Positions 7,790 through 15,264 of a stretch of DNA of 21,315 bases are shown here, in pieces. The translations under genes were made by a program, and so were the position numbers. Source of the stretch: CG2-30-40-21 sp043806395. Lineage in GTDB: Bacteria; UBA9089; CG2-30-40-21. The DNA lies in contig JAZDHC010000074.1 in NCBI GenBank assembly GCA_043806395.1, positions 1 through 21,315 of the forward strand, in the 5' to 3' direction. How positions within the stretch are numbered: the stretch's first letter is position 1; each line of letters opens with the position of its first letter. The notes under the pieces are model-generated. The model was given only the letters and a program-made list of their open reading frames with translations, did not search any database and had not been told where the DNA came from.

Positions 7790-8567
7790 TGTGACTGACC
7801 TCTTTGCTGATACGGCTTTTGACGGAAACCCGGTTATGATCAAGCAGGTCAAGGCTGAAGAGGAGTTAACCGACCAGGATATTAACCCAGAAGAATATCA
7901 AGAAATTATCGACCCGGAAACCGGCCAACCCGTTGATTTTGAGACTGAGTACCAGACTCAACCTGAAATTATTCAAGGTGGGTTAATTATATCCGATCCC
8001 CAGTCAAAGGTTTATGTGGCAGGGGTGGATGTTTCTGTGTTAAATGAACGGGTTCAACATCTGGACACAAACGGCAAACTTATTACAGAGACTCTGAAAG
8101 ACTACACAAAAAAGAATATTCTGCAGGAGTTCCGCACCCTTGATGATTTCCTGGCTCGATGGAATAGCACCTACAAAAAGAAGGCTGTTATTGATGAATT
8201 GGAATCCCATGGGGTTATTGTGGAGAATCTTATGGCAGAGGTAAAAAAGGATTTAGATGTTTTTGACCTTATCTGCCATATTGCGTGGGATATGCCTGCA
8301 TTTACCCGTCGAGAGCGGGCTGAGAATGTAAAAAAACGCAATTATTTCACTAAATATGGCGAAAAAGCATGGAAGGTTATCAATGCACTTTTAGATAAGT
8401 ATGCTGACGAAGGTATCGAAAATATTGAGGATTTATCGGTTTTAAGAATTAAACCTTTTAATCAAATTGGAACCCCGTCAGAAATCATTCAGATTTTTGG
8501 AGGTCGCAGTCAATATCTTCATGCTATTGAAGAATTGGAAAATGAGATTTATGCTATGGCAGCGTAA
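7743..8567 (+). pseudogene. hsdR: type I restriction subunit HsdR, C-terminal fragment (EcoEI type)
   Basis: This frame carries the HsdR C-terminus. HsdR-like sequence begins about 10 codons in, at FAIMDFRNVTDLFAD, and runs through an EcoEI_R_C-type domain (FDLICHIAWDMPAFTRRERA, then KPFNQIGTPSEIIQIFGG). The C-terminal part normally binds the methyltransferase core. The first ATG (7743) lies inside the N-terminal fragment, and its first residues (MKTRMPTN) are that gene read in another frame, so it is unlikely to be an evolved start. If translated, it could still dock on the methyltransferase without motor activity, but no ribosome site supports that. It ends 9 bases before hsdM. Confidence 0.88.
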
Positions 8568-8576
8568 GGAGAATTA

Positions 8577-10013
8577 ATGAAGAACATTGGAAATATCATA
8601 AAAACATTACAGAACATTATGCGTAAAGACCCGGGCGTGTCCGGAGACGCTCAACGAATTGAGCAATTGGGCTGGCTGCTCAGCCTGAAGATTCTGGATG
8701 ATAAGGACAAACAGATTGAGCTTCTTAATGATAAATATGTGTCGGTAATGCCAAAAGATTTGCAGTGGCGAAATTGGGCGGCGAATGATGAGGGCATGAC
8801 TGGCGATGAGCTAAAAAACTTTATTGATGGTATTTTAATACCGAAACTCAAGAACCTCGATGTCAGTTCCGGCAATAAACGGGCACTTATTATTCGTGAA
8901 ATATTTGATGGTACGAATAACTATATGAAGAACGGGACAATTATCCGTCAAGTGATTAACGCATTAAATCAAATTGATTTTAATAAGACTGAAGACCGGC
9001 ATATGTTCGGTGATATTTATGAAACGATTTTGCGCGATCTGCAGAGCGCCGGGAATTACGGTGAGTTTTACACCCCTCGCGCTTTGACGGAATTTATTAC
9101 GGAGATGATTAACCCTCGCTTAGGCGAAAAAGTTTTAGATCCTGCCTGCGGAACAGGAGGCTTTTTGACCAGCGCCATAGAAAATATCCGCAAACAAGAT
9201 GTGAAAGGTGTCGATGACCTCAAGACTCTGGAAAAAACCATTCACGGCATGGAGCTTAAACCGCTTCCTTTTATGCTTTGTGTTACCAATCTGATTTTGC
9301 ACGATATTGAGGTGCCAAATGTGGATTATACCGACAGCTTGAATCGGGAATATACCGCTATCGGGCAGAAGGAGCGGGTTGATGTAATCCTTGCTAATCC
9401 TCCGTTTGGTGCCTCGGTTACCGATGGCGTTGAAACCAATTTTCCGCAGAATTTTCGAACAACAGAGAGTGCCGACCTTTTTTTAATGCTGATGATTCGG
9501 TATTTGAAAGATGGTGGACGAGCCGGGATCGTTTTGCCTGATGGCTCGCTGACTGGTGATGGCGTAAAACAACGCATTCGTCAACATTTGCTGAAGATGT
9601 GTAACCTGCACACGATTGTTCGCCTGCCTAATTCTGTTTTTCAGCCATATGCCAGCGTTGCCACAAACTTGCTTTTCTTTGAAAAAGGCAGGCCTACTAA
9701 AGAGATTTGGTATTGGGAACATAAATTGCCCGAAGGATCAAAAGCCTACAATAAAACAAAACCGATACAGAAAAGCGAGTTTGACAACCTCAAAAAGTGG
9801 TGGAAGAATCGCACAGAAAATGAGCAGGCATGGAAGGTCTCCATAGATACGATTGCGTCAAATGGCTATAACCTTGATATTAAAAATCCACACACGCCTG
9901 AAGATGTGCAAACATATACAAGTGCGGAATTGGTAGCAATGCTTCACGATTCATTCCGCAAAAGCGATGAGCTATTGGTGAAACTGAAGAAGGAGTTGGC
10001 AAATGGATTATAA
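8577..10013 (+). CDS. hsdM: type I DNA methyltransferase subunit HsdM
   Basis: The product methylates adenine in the sequence chosen by HsdS, using S-adenosylmethionine. The 478-residue protein has an N-terminal helical domain (1-130, with SGDAQRIEQLGWLLSLKIL), the YGEFYTPRALTEF entry to the catalytic domain (161-173), motif I DPACGTGGF (188-196) and motif IV NPPF (274-277), all intact and of normal length. AAGGAG precedes the ATG by 5 bases. Its 3' end overlaps the rhuM-like gene by 11 bases, so translation is probably coupled. With hsdR broken, it likely acts as an orphan type I methyltransferase with HsdS. Confidence 0.96.
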   Translation: MKNIGNIIKTLQNIMRKDPGVSGDAQRIEQLGWLLSLKILDDKDKQIELLNDKYVSVMPKDLQWRNWAANDEGMTGDELKNFIDGILIPKLKNLDVSSGNKRALIIREIFDGTNNYMKNGTIIRQVINALNQIDFNKTEDRHMFGDIYETILRDLQSAGNYGEFYTPRALTEFITEMINPRLGEKVLDPACGTGGFLTSAIENIRKQDVKGVDDLKTLEKTIHGMELKPLPFMLCVTNLILHDIEVPNVDYTDSLNREYTAIGQKERVDVILANPPFGASVTDGVETNFPQNFRTTESADLFLMLMIRYLKDGGRAGIVLPDGSLTGDGVKQRIRQHLLKMCNLHTIVRLPNSVFQPYASVATNLLFFEKGRPTKEIWYWEHKLPEGSKAYNKTKPIQKSEFDNLKKWWKNRTENEQAWKVSIDTIASNGYNLDIKNPHTPEDVQTYTSAELVAMLHDSFRKSDELLVKLKKELANGL

Positions 10014-11049
10014 AGAGAATAAATCCCAACTTATTATTTATCAGGCTGAAGACGGAAAAATAAAAATTGATGTTCGTTTCCATGATGAGACCGTCTGGCT
10101 GACTCATCAATTAATGGCGGAACTTTTCCAAACTACTAAACAGAATATAAGTCTCCATATTCAGAATATTTACGAAGAAGGAGAGTTAAGCCCCGATGCA
10201 ACTGTCAAGGAATTCTTGACAGTTCAAATGGAGGGCTCAAGACCAGTTAAAAGAAAAATTGATTATTATAATCTTGATGTCATTATTTCAGTTGGATATC
10301 GCGTTAAATCGCGTATTGCCACGCGTTTTCGTCAATGGGCAACTCAGCAGTTGCGAGAATATATTGTGAAAGGTTTTGTGCTTGATGACGAGCGGCTTAA
10401 AAATCCTGATCAACCTTTTGATTATTTTGATGAAGTTGTCCGGCGTATTCAGGATATACGCACATCAGAGCGGCGTTTTTATCAGAAAATAACGGACATA
10501 TACGCTACCAGTGTGGATTATGATCCTACGCTAGAAATGAGTATCAATTTTTTTAAAACGGTTCAGAATAAGATGCACTGGGCCATAAGTGGAAAAACAG
10601 CGGCGGAAATAGTGCATGAACGCGCCGATAGTTCAAAACCGAATATGGGGCTTACTAATTGGCGAGGGGCAAAAGTCCGTAAGAATGATGTTATCATTGC
10701 CAAAAACTACCTTATTGAAAAAGAACTTTTGGCTCTCAATAATCTTGTTGAACAATATCTGATTTTTGCCGAGGGACAGGCGATGCGGCGTATATCTATG
10801 TATATGAAGGATTGGATAAAAAAGCTGGATGGCTTTTTAACACTCAACGATCGTGATATCTTGACGCACGCAGGAAAAATATCTCATGAACTTGCTGTTG
10901 AGTATGCGGAAATACAGTATGAAAAATTTAATTTCAAGCGTATCAAATCGTTTGATGCAAAAGACAGCGATTTTGACCGTGCGGTAAAGGAGATTGAGCG
11001 GAAAGCTGCCAAACGCATGTCTGGGGGAAAGGGGTGTAAGGATGAGTGA
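10003..11049 (+). CDS. RhuM family protein within the type I R-M locus
   Basis: This 348-residue protein matches the RhuM family, named from a Salmonella pathogenicity-island gene and often found between hsd genes. Family hallmarks are the N-terminal KIDVRFHDETVWLTHQLMAELF, then QNISLHIQNIYEEGEL, the YYNLDVIISVGYRVKS segment (about 88-103) and FRQWATQQLREYIVKGFVLDDERLK (about 109-133). The N-terminal half has a predicted helix-turn-helix-like DNA-binding character and the C-terminal half resembles Fic/DOC-associated helical regions; the biochemical role is not established. It overlaps hsdM by 11 bases and hsdS by 8, with AAGGAG 7 bases before its ATG, so all three are made together. Confidence 0.9.
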   Translation: MDYKENKSQLIIYQAEDGKIKIDVRFHDETVWLTHQLMAELFQTTKQNISLHIQNIYEEGELSPDATVKEFLTVQMEGSRPVKRKIDYYNLDVIISVGYRVKSRIATRFRQWATQQLREYIVKGFVLDDERLKNPDQPFDYFDEVVRRIQDIRTSERRFYQKITDIYATSVDYDPTLEMSINFFKTVQNKMHWAISGKTAAEIVHERADSSKPNMGLTNWRGAKVRKNDVIIAKNYLIEKELLALNNLVEQYLIFAEGQAMRRISMYMKDWIKKLDGFLTLNDRDILTHAGKISHELAVEYAEIQYEKFNFKRIKSFDAKDSDFDRAVKEIERKAAKRMSGGKGCKDE

Positions 11050-12376
11050 GTGGAAAAGAGTTAAGATTGGGGAAATTTGTACTATCGAAAAAGGTATTAC
11101 CGGGTTAGCGAAAGCATTGCCGGGTGATTACCCTTTGGTTACAACAGGTGCTAAACGGAAAACATCGAGAGATTATCAATTCAATGCTAAAGCCGTATGT
11201 ATCCCTTTGGTGTCGTCAACCGGGCATGGTAAGAAAACACTAAATTATGTTCATTATCAAGAAGGCAAGTTTGCTCTTGGCTCAATACTATCCGCAGTTG
11301 TGCCTCGTGATGAAACGATATTGGATGCTCGGTATCTTCATGTTTATCTCCAAAAGAATAAAGATCGGGTTCTTGTGCCTTTAATGAGGGGGGCGGCCAA
11401 TGTGTCTTTATCTGTGACCGCTATTTCAAATATCGAAGTTCCGCTCCCGTCTTTAGTAGAGCAGAAAAAGATTTTGGGTAAAATTGACAGTATTTCTAAT
11501 GAGCACGAAGACTTTCTGAATGAATCGGATGTCCAAATAGACCTTTTTGGAAAACTCCGCCAAGCAGTGTTGCAGGAAGCGGTGGAAGGCAAACTCACTG
11601 TCGAATGGCGGAAGAAAAACCCAGATTTGGTCAGTGGCGAAAATCACGCCTCAAAATTGCTTGAAAAAATCAAAGCCGAGAAAGAGCGGTTGAACAAAGA
11701 AGGAAGAATCAAGAAAAGCAAACCGCTATCGCCAATTACCGATGACGAAAAGCCGTTTGATTTACCTGAGGGGTGGGTGTGGTGTAGGTTGGGGGAGATT
11801 TCGCAAATCTTTGCCGGTTACAGTTTCAATAGTTATGACTTTAGAACTGGAAATGGGGCCAAATGTATTAAGATTACAAATGCGGGCGTCAAAGAAATAG
11901 TCGAAACCAATGAGCGTTTGCCGGAATCATTCATAAACAAATATCCAGAATTTCTTGTTAAAGAAGGTGATTTGATTGTTGCACTTACTCGTCCTTACAT
12001 CGCACTCGGTTTAAAGGTTAGTAAATGCCCTGGGGCATATAATAACGCTTTGTTAAATCAGCGCGTTGCTGCAATTAGGCAGACATATTCGGTAAATTTT
12101 GAATTTGTATATTTGTTTATGATTTCTGATTTTGTTCTAAATGGGTACAAAGAAAAATTTGAAAAAGCGAACTTACAGCCCAATTTGAAAATGAATGATC
12201 TAACGGAATTAAAAATTCCACTCCCTACTCTTGCTGAACAACAAGCTATCGTTGAGCGAGTGGATAAACTTATGGTCATGACCGACGAACTGGAAAAGCA
12301 GGTCGCCGAACGCAAAAGTCAGTCCCAATTGCTAATGCAATCGGTTTTACGAGAGGCGTTTGCAGGCAATAAATAG
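11042..12376 (+). CDS. hsdS: type I specificity subunit HsdS
   Basis: HsdS sets the DNA target of the type I enzyme. The 444-residue protein has the usual two-repeat plan: first target-recognition domain (about 1-150, ending IEVPLPSLVEQKKI), a long helical spacer (about 165-235, with LRQAVLQEAVEGKLTVEWR), second recognition domain starting DLPEGWVWCRLGEI, ending in LKIPLPTLAEQQAIVERVDK, and a C-terminal helix. The repeated I-x-x-PLP-x-LxEQ segments are diagnostic. I place the start at MSEWKRVKIG because it overlaps rhuM by only 8 bases and follows a purine-rich AAAGGGG; the longer frame from 10994 would overlap rhuM by 56. Both recognition domains are complete, so a bipartite target should still be methylated. 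Confidence 0.94.
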   Translation: MSEWKRVKIGEICTIEKGITGLAKALPGDYPLVTTGAKRKTSRDYQFNAKAVCIPLVSSTGHGKKTLNYVHYQEGKFALGSILSAVVPRDETILDARYLHVYLQKNKDRVLVPLMRGAANVSLSVTAISNIEVPLPSLVEQKKILGKIDSISNEHEDFLNESDVQIDLFGKLRQAVLQEAVEGKLTVEWRKKNPDLVSGENHASKLLEKIKAEKERLNKEGRIKKSKPLSPITDDEKPFDLPEGWVWCRLGEISQIFAGYSFNSYDFRTGNGAKCIKITNAGVKEIVETNERLPESFINKYPEFLVKEGDLIVALTRPYIALGLKVSKCPGAYNNALLNQRVAAIRQTYSVNFEFVYLFMISDFVLNGYKEKFEKANLQPNLKMNDLTELKIPLPTLAEQQAIVERVDKLMVMTDELEKQVAERKSQSQLLMQSVLREAFAGNK

Positions 12377-12405
12377 AAACAGGAGGTAGCTACTAAAAAA
12401 GATAT

Positions 12406-12630
12406 ATGCCAGAATTACCAGAAGTAGAAACTATTATCCGTGGTTTGCAGAAGCAGATTGTCGGGAAAAAAATTGTGGGGGGAAGGGTAATTTTGCCTAA
12501 AATAATCAGGGGCGATGCAGGAGATTTTAGCACCTTAGTTTCAGGAACTACCCTCCAGAAAGCATGGCGACGGGGCAAGATGATCGTGGTTGACCTCTCA
12601 AAAAGAGGAGAGTATTCTCATCCATCTTAA
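12406..12630 (+). pseudogene. mutM: formamidopyrimidine-DNA glycosylase (MutM/Fpg), N-terminal fragment
   Basis: Fpg removes oxidised purines such as 8-oxoguanine from DNA and nicks the abasic site. The start MPELPEVETI is the diagnostic Fpg N-terminus with the catalytic Pro2 and Glu3. The frame runs normally to WRRGKMIVVDLSK and then stops at YSHPS. The rest continues in another frame at ILIHLKLSGQL. Removing one base at the five-A run 12600-12604 would restore a continuous protein of about 280 residues, the usual Fpg length. A single-base sequencing or assembly error, or a recent loss, is more likely than programmed slippage. AGGAGG lies 19 bases upstream, rather far, but the conserved N-terminus fixes the start. 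Confidence 0.88.
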
Positions 12631-13249
12631 GTTGAGTGGACAGTTAGTTTACAGCTCAACAGAGTTACCAGTAACTAAACACACCCACCTCATCCTTGAG
12701 CTATCTGATGGTTACCAACTGCGTTACCTTGATGTCCGTCAATTTGGCTACCTTTGTTTAGCCGAGATCTCTATGGTTCAAGGATTGACTCCATCTGGTG
12801 CCGAGCCACTTGAGATTTCAGGGGATGAATTCAAGGGATTGATGCCATCAAGAAGGACACGGATAAAACCGCTCCTGCTTGACCAATCATTTCTGGCAGG
12901 TATCGGCAATATTTATGCCGATGAAATTTTGCATAAAACAGGCATTCATCCTTTGCAGCATAGCCACACCCTCAGTGAGACACAAATAGCAAAGCTCTAT
13001 CAGGCAATGCAAGAGATTTTGAGTCAGGCTATTGAGCAGAAGGGTTCAAGTATAAGCGATTATGTTGACTTAAATGGTCAGAAGGGAAACTACCAGAGAT
13101 ACCACCATGTCTATCAGCGGCAGGGACAGCCATGCCTTACCTGTCAGCGTGAGATAACCCGGATAAAGATAGGTGGCCGGTCAAGCCATTTCTGCCCCAA
13201 TTGCCAACAAAATAAGGAGGAAATTATGTTATGCGATTTGATAAACTGA
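12590..13249 (+). pseudogene. mutM: MutM/Fpg, C-terminal fragment with zinc finger
   Basis: This is the continuation of the mutM gene after the frameshift. It contains the beta-turn segment ILIHLKLSGQL with the conserved Lys, the Asn in GIGNIYADEILHKTGIHP (helix-2-turn-helix), and the C-terminal zinc finger with two CxxC pairs (CLTC and CPNC) and the hairpin Arg in KIGGRSSHFC. All functional residues beyond the shift are intact, which argues for a very recent break or a sequence error. The last residues (KEEIMLCDLIN) read through the ribosome site and start of the clpB remnant. Confidence 0.88.
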
Positions 13250-13278
13250 CCTTAAAGGCTCAAGAGGCAATTACATAA
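13231..13278 (+). pseudogene. clpB: first codons of clpB, truncated
   Basis: A clear ribosome site AAGGAGG (13214-13220) leads to an ATG at 13231 and the residues MRFDKLTLKAQEAIT, then a stop. This matches the very start of ClpB-type disaggregase chaperones (M-R-x-D-K-L-T-x-K-x-Q-E-A). Homology ends where repeat-derived sequence begins, near 13270. ClpB normally continues for about 850 residues, so the gene was cut within its first 15 codons. It overlaps the 3' end of mutM, suggesting an ancestral mutM-clpB operon. The alternative is a chance short match, but the ribosome site and the 10 or more consecutive family-like residues make that unlikely. Confidence 0.65.
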
Positions 13279-13312
13279 TGGGTCAGAAGGTGTGAAAAAA
13301 TTAACTTTTGGG

Positions 13313-13565
13313 CAATACTGTTCGGCACGGTTCTTGCTTGTGATTTTCTGATCATATAAAAACCGGGGGACATCACCAATATTGTTCGGCGCGATTCTTG
13401 TTTGTGATTGTTTGAATTGTGTAATTGTGGACAATTACATCAAGTCAATGGAACGCAGAATAAGTAGCAGGCTTCCAGCCTGCAAAAATTGGGGCAAGTA
13501 CCAGTTTCTCTTCTGTGATGCCTGCATCAGAATAGTACAAGCAAGAATCGTGCCGAACAGTATTG
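13313..13565. repeat. inverted pair plus direct copy of the CAATACTGTTCGGCAC repeat
   Basis: The 28-base segment 13313-13340 reappears as its reverse complement at 13538-13565 with one mismatch, so the pair could act as the ends of a 253-bp non-autonomous element. Between them lies a third, more diverged direct copy (about 13362-13402) preceded by ACCGGGGGACATCACC, which also precedes the copy at 5831. The interior has no gene. Confidence 0.75.
13467..13483. repeat. short perfect hairpin followed by an A run
   Basis: GCAGGCT, a 3-base loop TCC, and AGCCTGC form a perfect 7-bp stem, followed by AAAAATT. It could act as a weak bidirectional terminator, but it lies inside the repeat element and may simply be part of it. 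Confidence 0.4.
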
Positions 13566-13577
13566 GGCTACAGCCTA

Positions 13578-13626
13578 AATTCCTAATCATTGAATTATCC
13601 TGATAATCCTGTTATCCTGTCAAAAA
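13578..13626 (+). repeat. 49-bp direct repeat, left copy
   Basis: This 49-base segment recurs at 14915-14963 with a single mismatch. It contains the unit ATCCTGTTATCCTGTCAAAA, which also appears inverted at 14818-14837. The two direct copies bracket the truncated beta-helix gene and the Rpn-type gene; the inverted copy lies 10 bases after the Rpn stop codon. Confidence 0.85.
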
Positions 13627-13679
13627 TAATCCTGTCAAAAAATGGAAGAGAGTGATATAAGAAAGTTTTTGGGGTAGGG

Positions 13680-13904
13680 ATGATTTTGGGGCTTGGGTGG
13701 TCTGGCTCTGCAATGGCTTCTGGGGTGAATGTGTATAATGCCTCGGGAAGTTTTAAGGGTGGGTATTCTACTATTCAAGCAGGGGTGGATGCCTGCCCTG
13801 TGGGCGGCAAGGTCTCGGTCTCTGCCGGGAATTATAATGAGAGTGTTAAACAATCAAAGGAGGTTGCAAAAGATGTCTATTCGACAAAGATTGATACGAT
13901 TTGA
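13680..13904 (+). pseudogene. N-terminal piece of a secreted right-handed beta-helix protein
   Basis: The residues MILGLGWSGSAMASG resemble the end of a signal peptide; the open frame reaches back to 13656 and reads KKVFGVG before this, without a standard start. Then comes GSFKGGYSTIQAGVDACPVGGKVSVSAGNYNESV. The pattern of Tyr-x-Thr-Ile-Gln-x-Gly-x-Asp, then a Gly-Gly turn and a V-x-V-x-x-G-x-Y-x-E strand, is the first coil of secreted pectate-lyase-fold repeat proteins. After about 60 residues the frame runs into the ribosome site and start of the Rpn gene in another frame and stops. Such proteins normally have hundreds of residues, so this is a truncated remnant. Confidence 0.6.
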
Positions 13905-14808
13905 TTGGGCAGTAAAGAAGTTATTACGGAGTAAGGCTAATTTTGATGTATTGGAAGGGTTTTTAAGTGAGCTGCTTAAAGAAGATATAAAGATAAAAAG
14001 CATTCTGGAGAGTGAAGGGAATAAGGAAACAGCAGATGATAAATTTAACAGGGTTGATTTGCTGGTGGAAAACAGTAGGAATGAGATAATAATCATAGAG
14101 GTTCAGGTAGAGGATCAATTAGATTATATACAACGGTTAATATATGGGACAGCAAAGGTAATAACAGAATATATAAAACAATCTATATCATACAAGGAAA
14201 TCAAAAAAGTAATCTCAATAAGTATCCTGTATTTTGATTTAGGACAAGGAAAGGATTATGTATATCATGGCACAACAACGCTGATAGGCATTCATGATCA
14301 TGATGAGCTGCAGTTAAGTGAAAAACAACAGGAAGAATTTCAAAAGGAGCAGGTTTTTGAGATTTTCCCTGAATATTATCTGATAAAGGTGAATCAATTC
14401 AATGATTTGGCTAAAGATAGGTTAGATGAATGGATCTATTTCTTAAAGAATGAGATTATCGAGGATAATTTTACGGCAAAAGGGCTAAAATCAGCAAAGA
14501 CAAAATTAGATGTAATGAAGTTGCCTAAAGAAGAACAGAAATCGTATGAATACTATTTGGAGTCATTACATGATAAAGCCAGCTTTTATGAATCTACCTA
14601 TGTGCAGGGAGAGAAAAAAGGTATGAAAAAAGGTATGGAAGAAGGCATGAAAAAAGGCGAGGCAAAAGGCATGAAAAAAGGCAAGGAAGAAGGCATAAAA
14701 GAAGGCGAGGCAAAAGGCAGGGAAAAAGGCGTGCAGGAGGCATTAAAGAAAATGATAGCAAGTGGGATTCTAGTAGATGAGGCTAAGAGGATATTGGGAT
14801 GTTTGTGA
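13873..14808 (+). CDS. Rpn/PD-(D/E)XK nuclease-family transposase-like protein
   Basis: The 311-residue protein belongs to the Rpn/YhgA-like group of PD-(D/E)XK nucleases, known in E. coli as recombination-promoting nucleases. It begins FDWAVKKLLRSKANFDVLEGFLSELL, then has NRVDLLVE and IIIIEVQVE (nuclease core Asp, then Glu-x-Gln), with IQRLIYGTAKVITEYI. The typical C-terminal tail is made of G-x-K-K-type 4-residue repeats (about residues 246-289) and ends VDEAKRILGCL. I start at MSIRQRLIRF because AAAGGAGG stands 9 bases before it; the longer frame from 13729 is the beta-helix fragment read out of frame. It is bracketed by ATCCTGTTATCCTGTC repeats and may move or delete DNA around it. Family call is confident; activity is not known. 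Confidence 0.87.
   Translation: MSIRQRLIRFDWAVKKLLRSKANFDVLEGFLSELLKEDIKIKSILESEGNKETADDKFNRVDLLVENSRNEIIIIEVQVEDQLDYIQRLIYGTAKVITEYIKQSISYKEIKKVISISILYFDLGQGKDYVYHGTTTLIGIHDHDELQLSEKQQEEFQKEQVFEIFPEYYLIKVNQFNDLAKDRLDEWIYFLKNEIIEDNFTAKGLKSAKTKLDVMKLPKEEQKSYEYYLESLHDKASFYESTYVQGEKKGMKKGMEEGMKKGEAKGMKKGKEEGIKEGEAKGREKGVQEALKKMIASGILVDEAKRILGCL
14608..14739 (+). repeat. 12-bp in-frame tandem repeat in the Rpn gene tail
   Basis: About eleven units of 12 bp, each encoding Gly followed by three mostly charged residues (GMKK, GMEE, GEAK, GKEE and variants). Such repeats can gain or lose units without shifting the frame, so the tail length probably varies between strains. Confidence 0.85.
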
Positions 14809-14817
14809 ATAAAAAGA

Positions 14818-14837
14818 TTTTGACAGGATAACAGGAT
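14818..14837 (-). repeat. inverted copy of the ATCCTGTTATCCTGTC repeat
   Basis: The 20 bases are the exact reverse complement of 14943-14962 and of 13604-13623. With the copy at 13604 it forms an inverted pair around the beta-helix fragment and the Rpn gene; with the copy at 14943 it could form a large stem-loop downstream of the Rpn stop codon and serve as a terminator. Confidence 0.8.
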
Positions 14838-14914
14838 GAAACAGGATAAATTAGAGAGGGAAGATTTTTTTGGGGTTTAATCTTCGTAGGATTTTATTGA
14901 AAGGCTAATACCTG

Positions 14915-14963
14915 AATTCCTAATCATTGAATTATCCTAATAATCCTGTTATCCTGTCAAAAA
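14915..14963 (+). repeat. 49-bp direct repeat, right copy
   Basis: It matches 13578-13626 with one mismatch, and sequence just upstream (GGCTA...CCT) is also partly shared. It ends 12 bases before the next repeat family (14976). The region 14809-15024 is otherwise without a gene. Confidence 0.85.
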
Positions 14964-14975
14964 GTCTATGGTGCT

Positions 14976-15005
14976 GGAAAATTCAGTATTGTGTCCCCGG
15001 AAATT
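14976..15005 (+). repeat. RAYT-end repeat, copy A (upstream of the MazF pair)
   Basis: It contains AGTATTGTGTCCCCGG flanked by AAATT on both sides. Related copies are B (15921-15950, same direction) and C (16765-16794, inverted). Copy B overlaps the stop codon of a RAYT transposase remnant, so this is probably the 3' end of such an element left behind. It ends 6 bases before the ribosome site of the antitoxin gene. Confidence 0.8.
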
Positions 15006-15024
15006 CATACGAGGAGGTAAAGGA

Positions 15025-15264
15025 ATGTCAGTTATGGAAAAACTGGTTTTTGATAGTAACTTGTTGTCAGATGGACATCTGTATTGCCCTAAAGAAATTA
15101 TACATGAGAAAAATGCTCATTTCAAAGTAGTTGTAACCTTTGATAAAAAAACCAATTTTGAGGCATCAGAATATGAGATTGAGTTGTCAGGTATTAATGA
15201 TGTTTCTAATGATTTTCTTTCTGAAAAAGAATTAAACTATTATCTTAATTTGGAGACATTATGA
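15025..15264 (+). CDS. putative antitoxin of a MazF/PemK-type pair
   Basis: A 79-residue small protein encoded directly upstream of a MazF/PemK toxin, with which it shares an ATGA overlap. This order and coupling are typical of type II toxin-antitoxin pairs. The stretch SDGHLYCPKEIIHEKNAHFKVVVTF resembles the AbrB-like swapped-hairpin pattern (D-G-x-L-x-x-P-x-E-I), which would give DNA binding and autoregulation. The acidic C-terminal part (FLSEKELNYYLNLETL) would bind the toxin. The start MSVMEKL is chosen for its AGGAGG 7 bases upstream; the longer frame from 14968 reads through the repeat. Role inferred from position. Confidence 0.75.
   Translation: MSVMEKLVFDSNLLSDGHLYCPKEIIHEKNAHFKVVVTFDKKTNFEASEYEIELSGINDVSNDFLSEKELNYYLNLETL

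Noticed and set aside
6932..8567. HsdR as a genuinely two-subunit (split) restriction protein
   Set aside because: The fragments are in different frames, the helicase core between them is missing, and the second has no ribosome site of its own.
10994..11041. Longer hsdS start
   Set aside because: It would overlap rhuM by 56 bases, and the HsdS-like sequence begins at MSEWKRVKIG.
12595..12630. Programmed frameshift in mutM
   Set aside because: Five A's are a weak slippery site, no stimulatory structure or internal ribosome site is evident, and Fpg genes are not known to use recoding.
13313..13565. CRISPR array
   Set aside because: Copies are irregularly spaced and in both orientations, and there are no cas genes.
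14608..14739. CRISPR-like or coiled-coil array
   Set aside because: The 12-bp units have no spacers and encode the usual charged tail of Rpn-family proteins.
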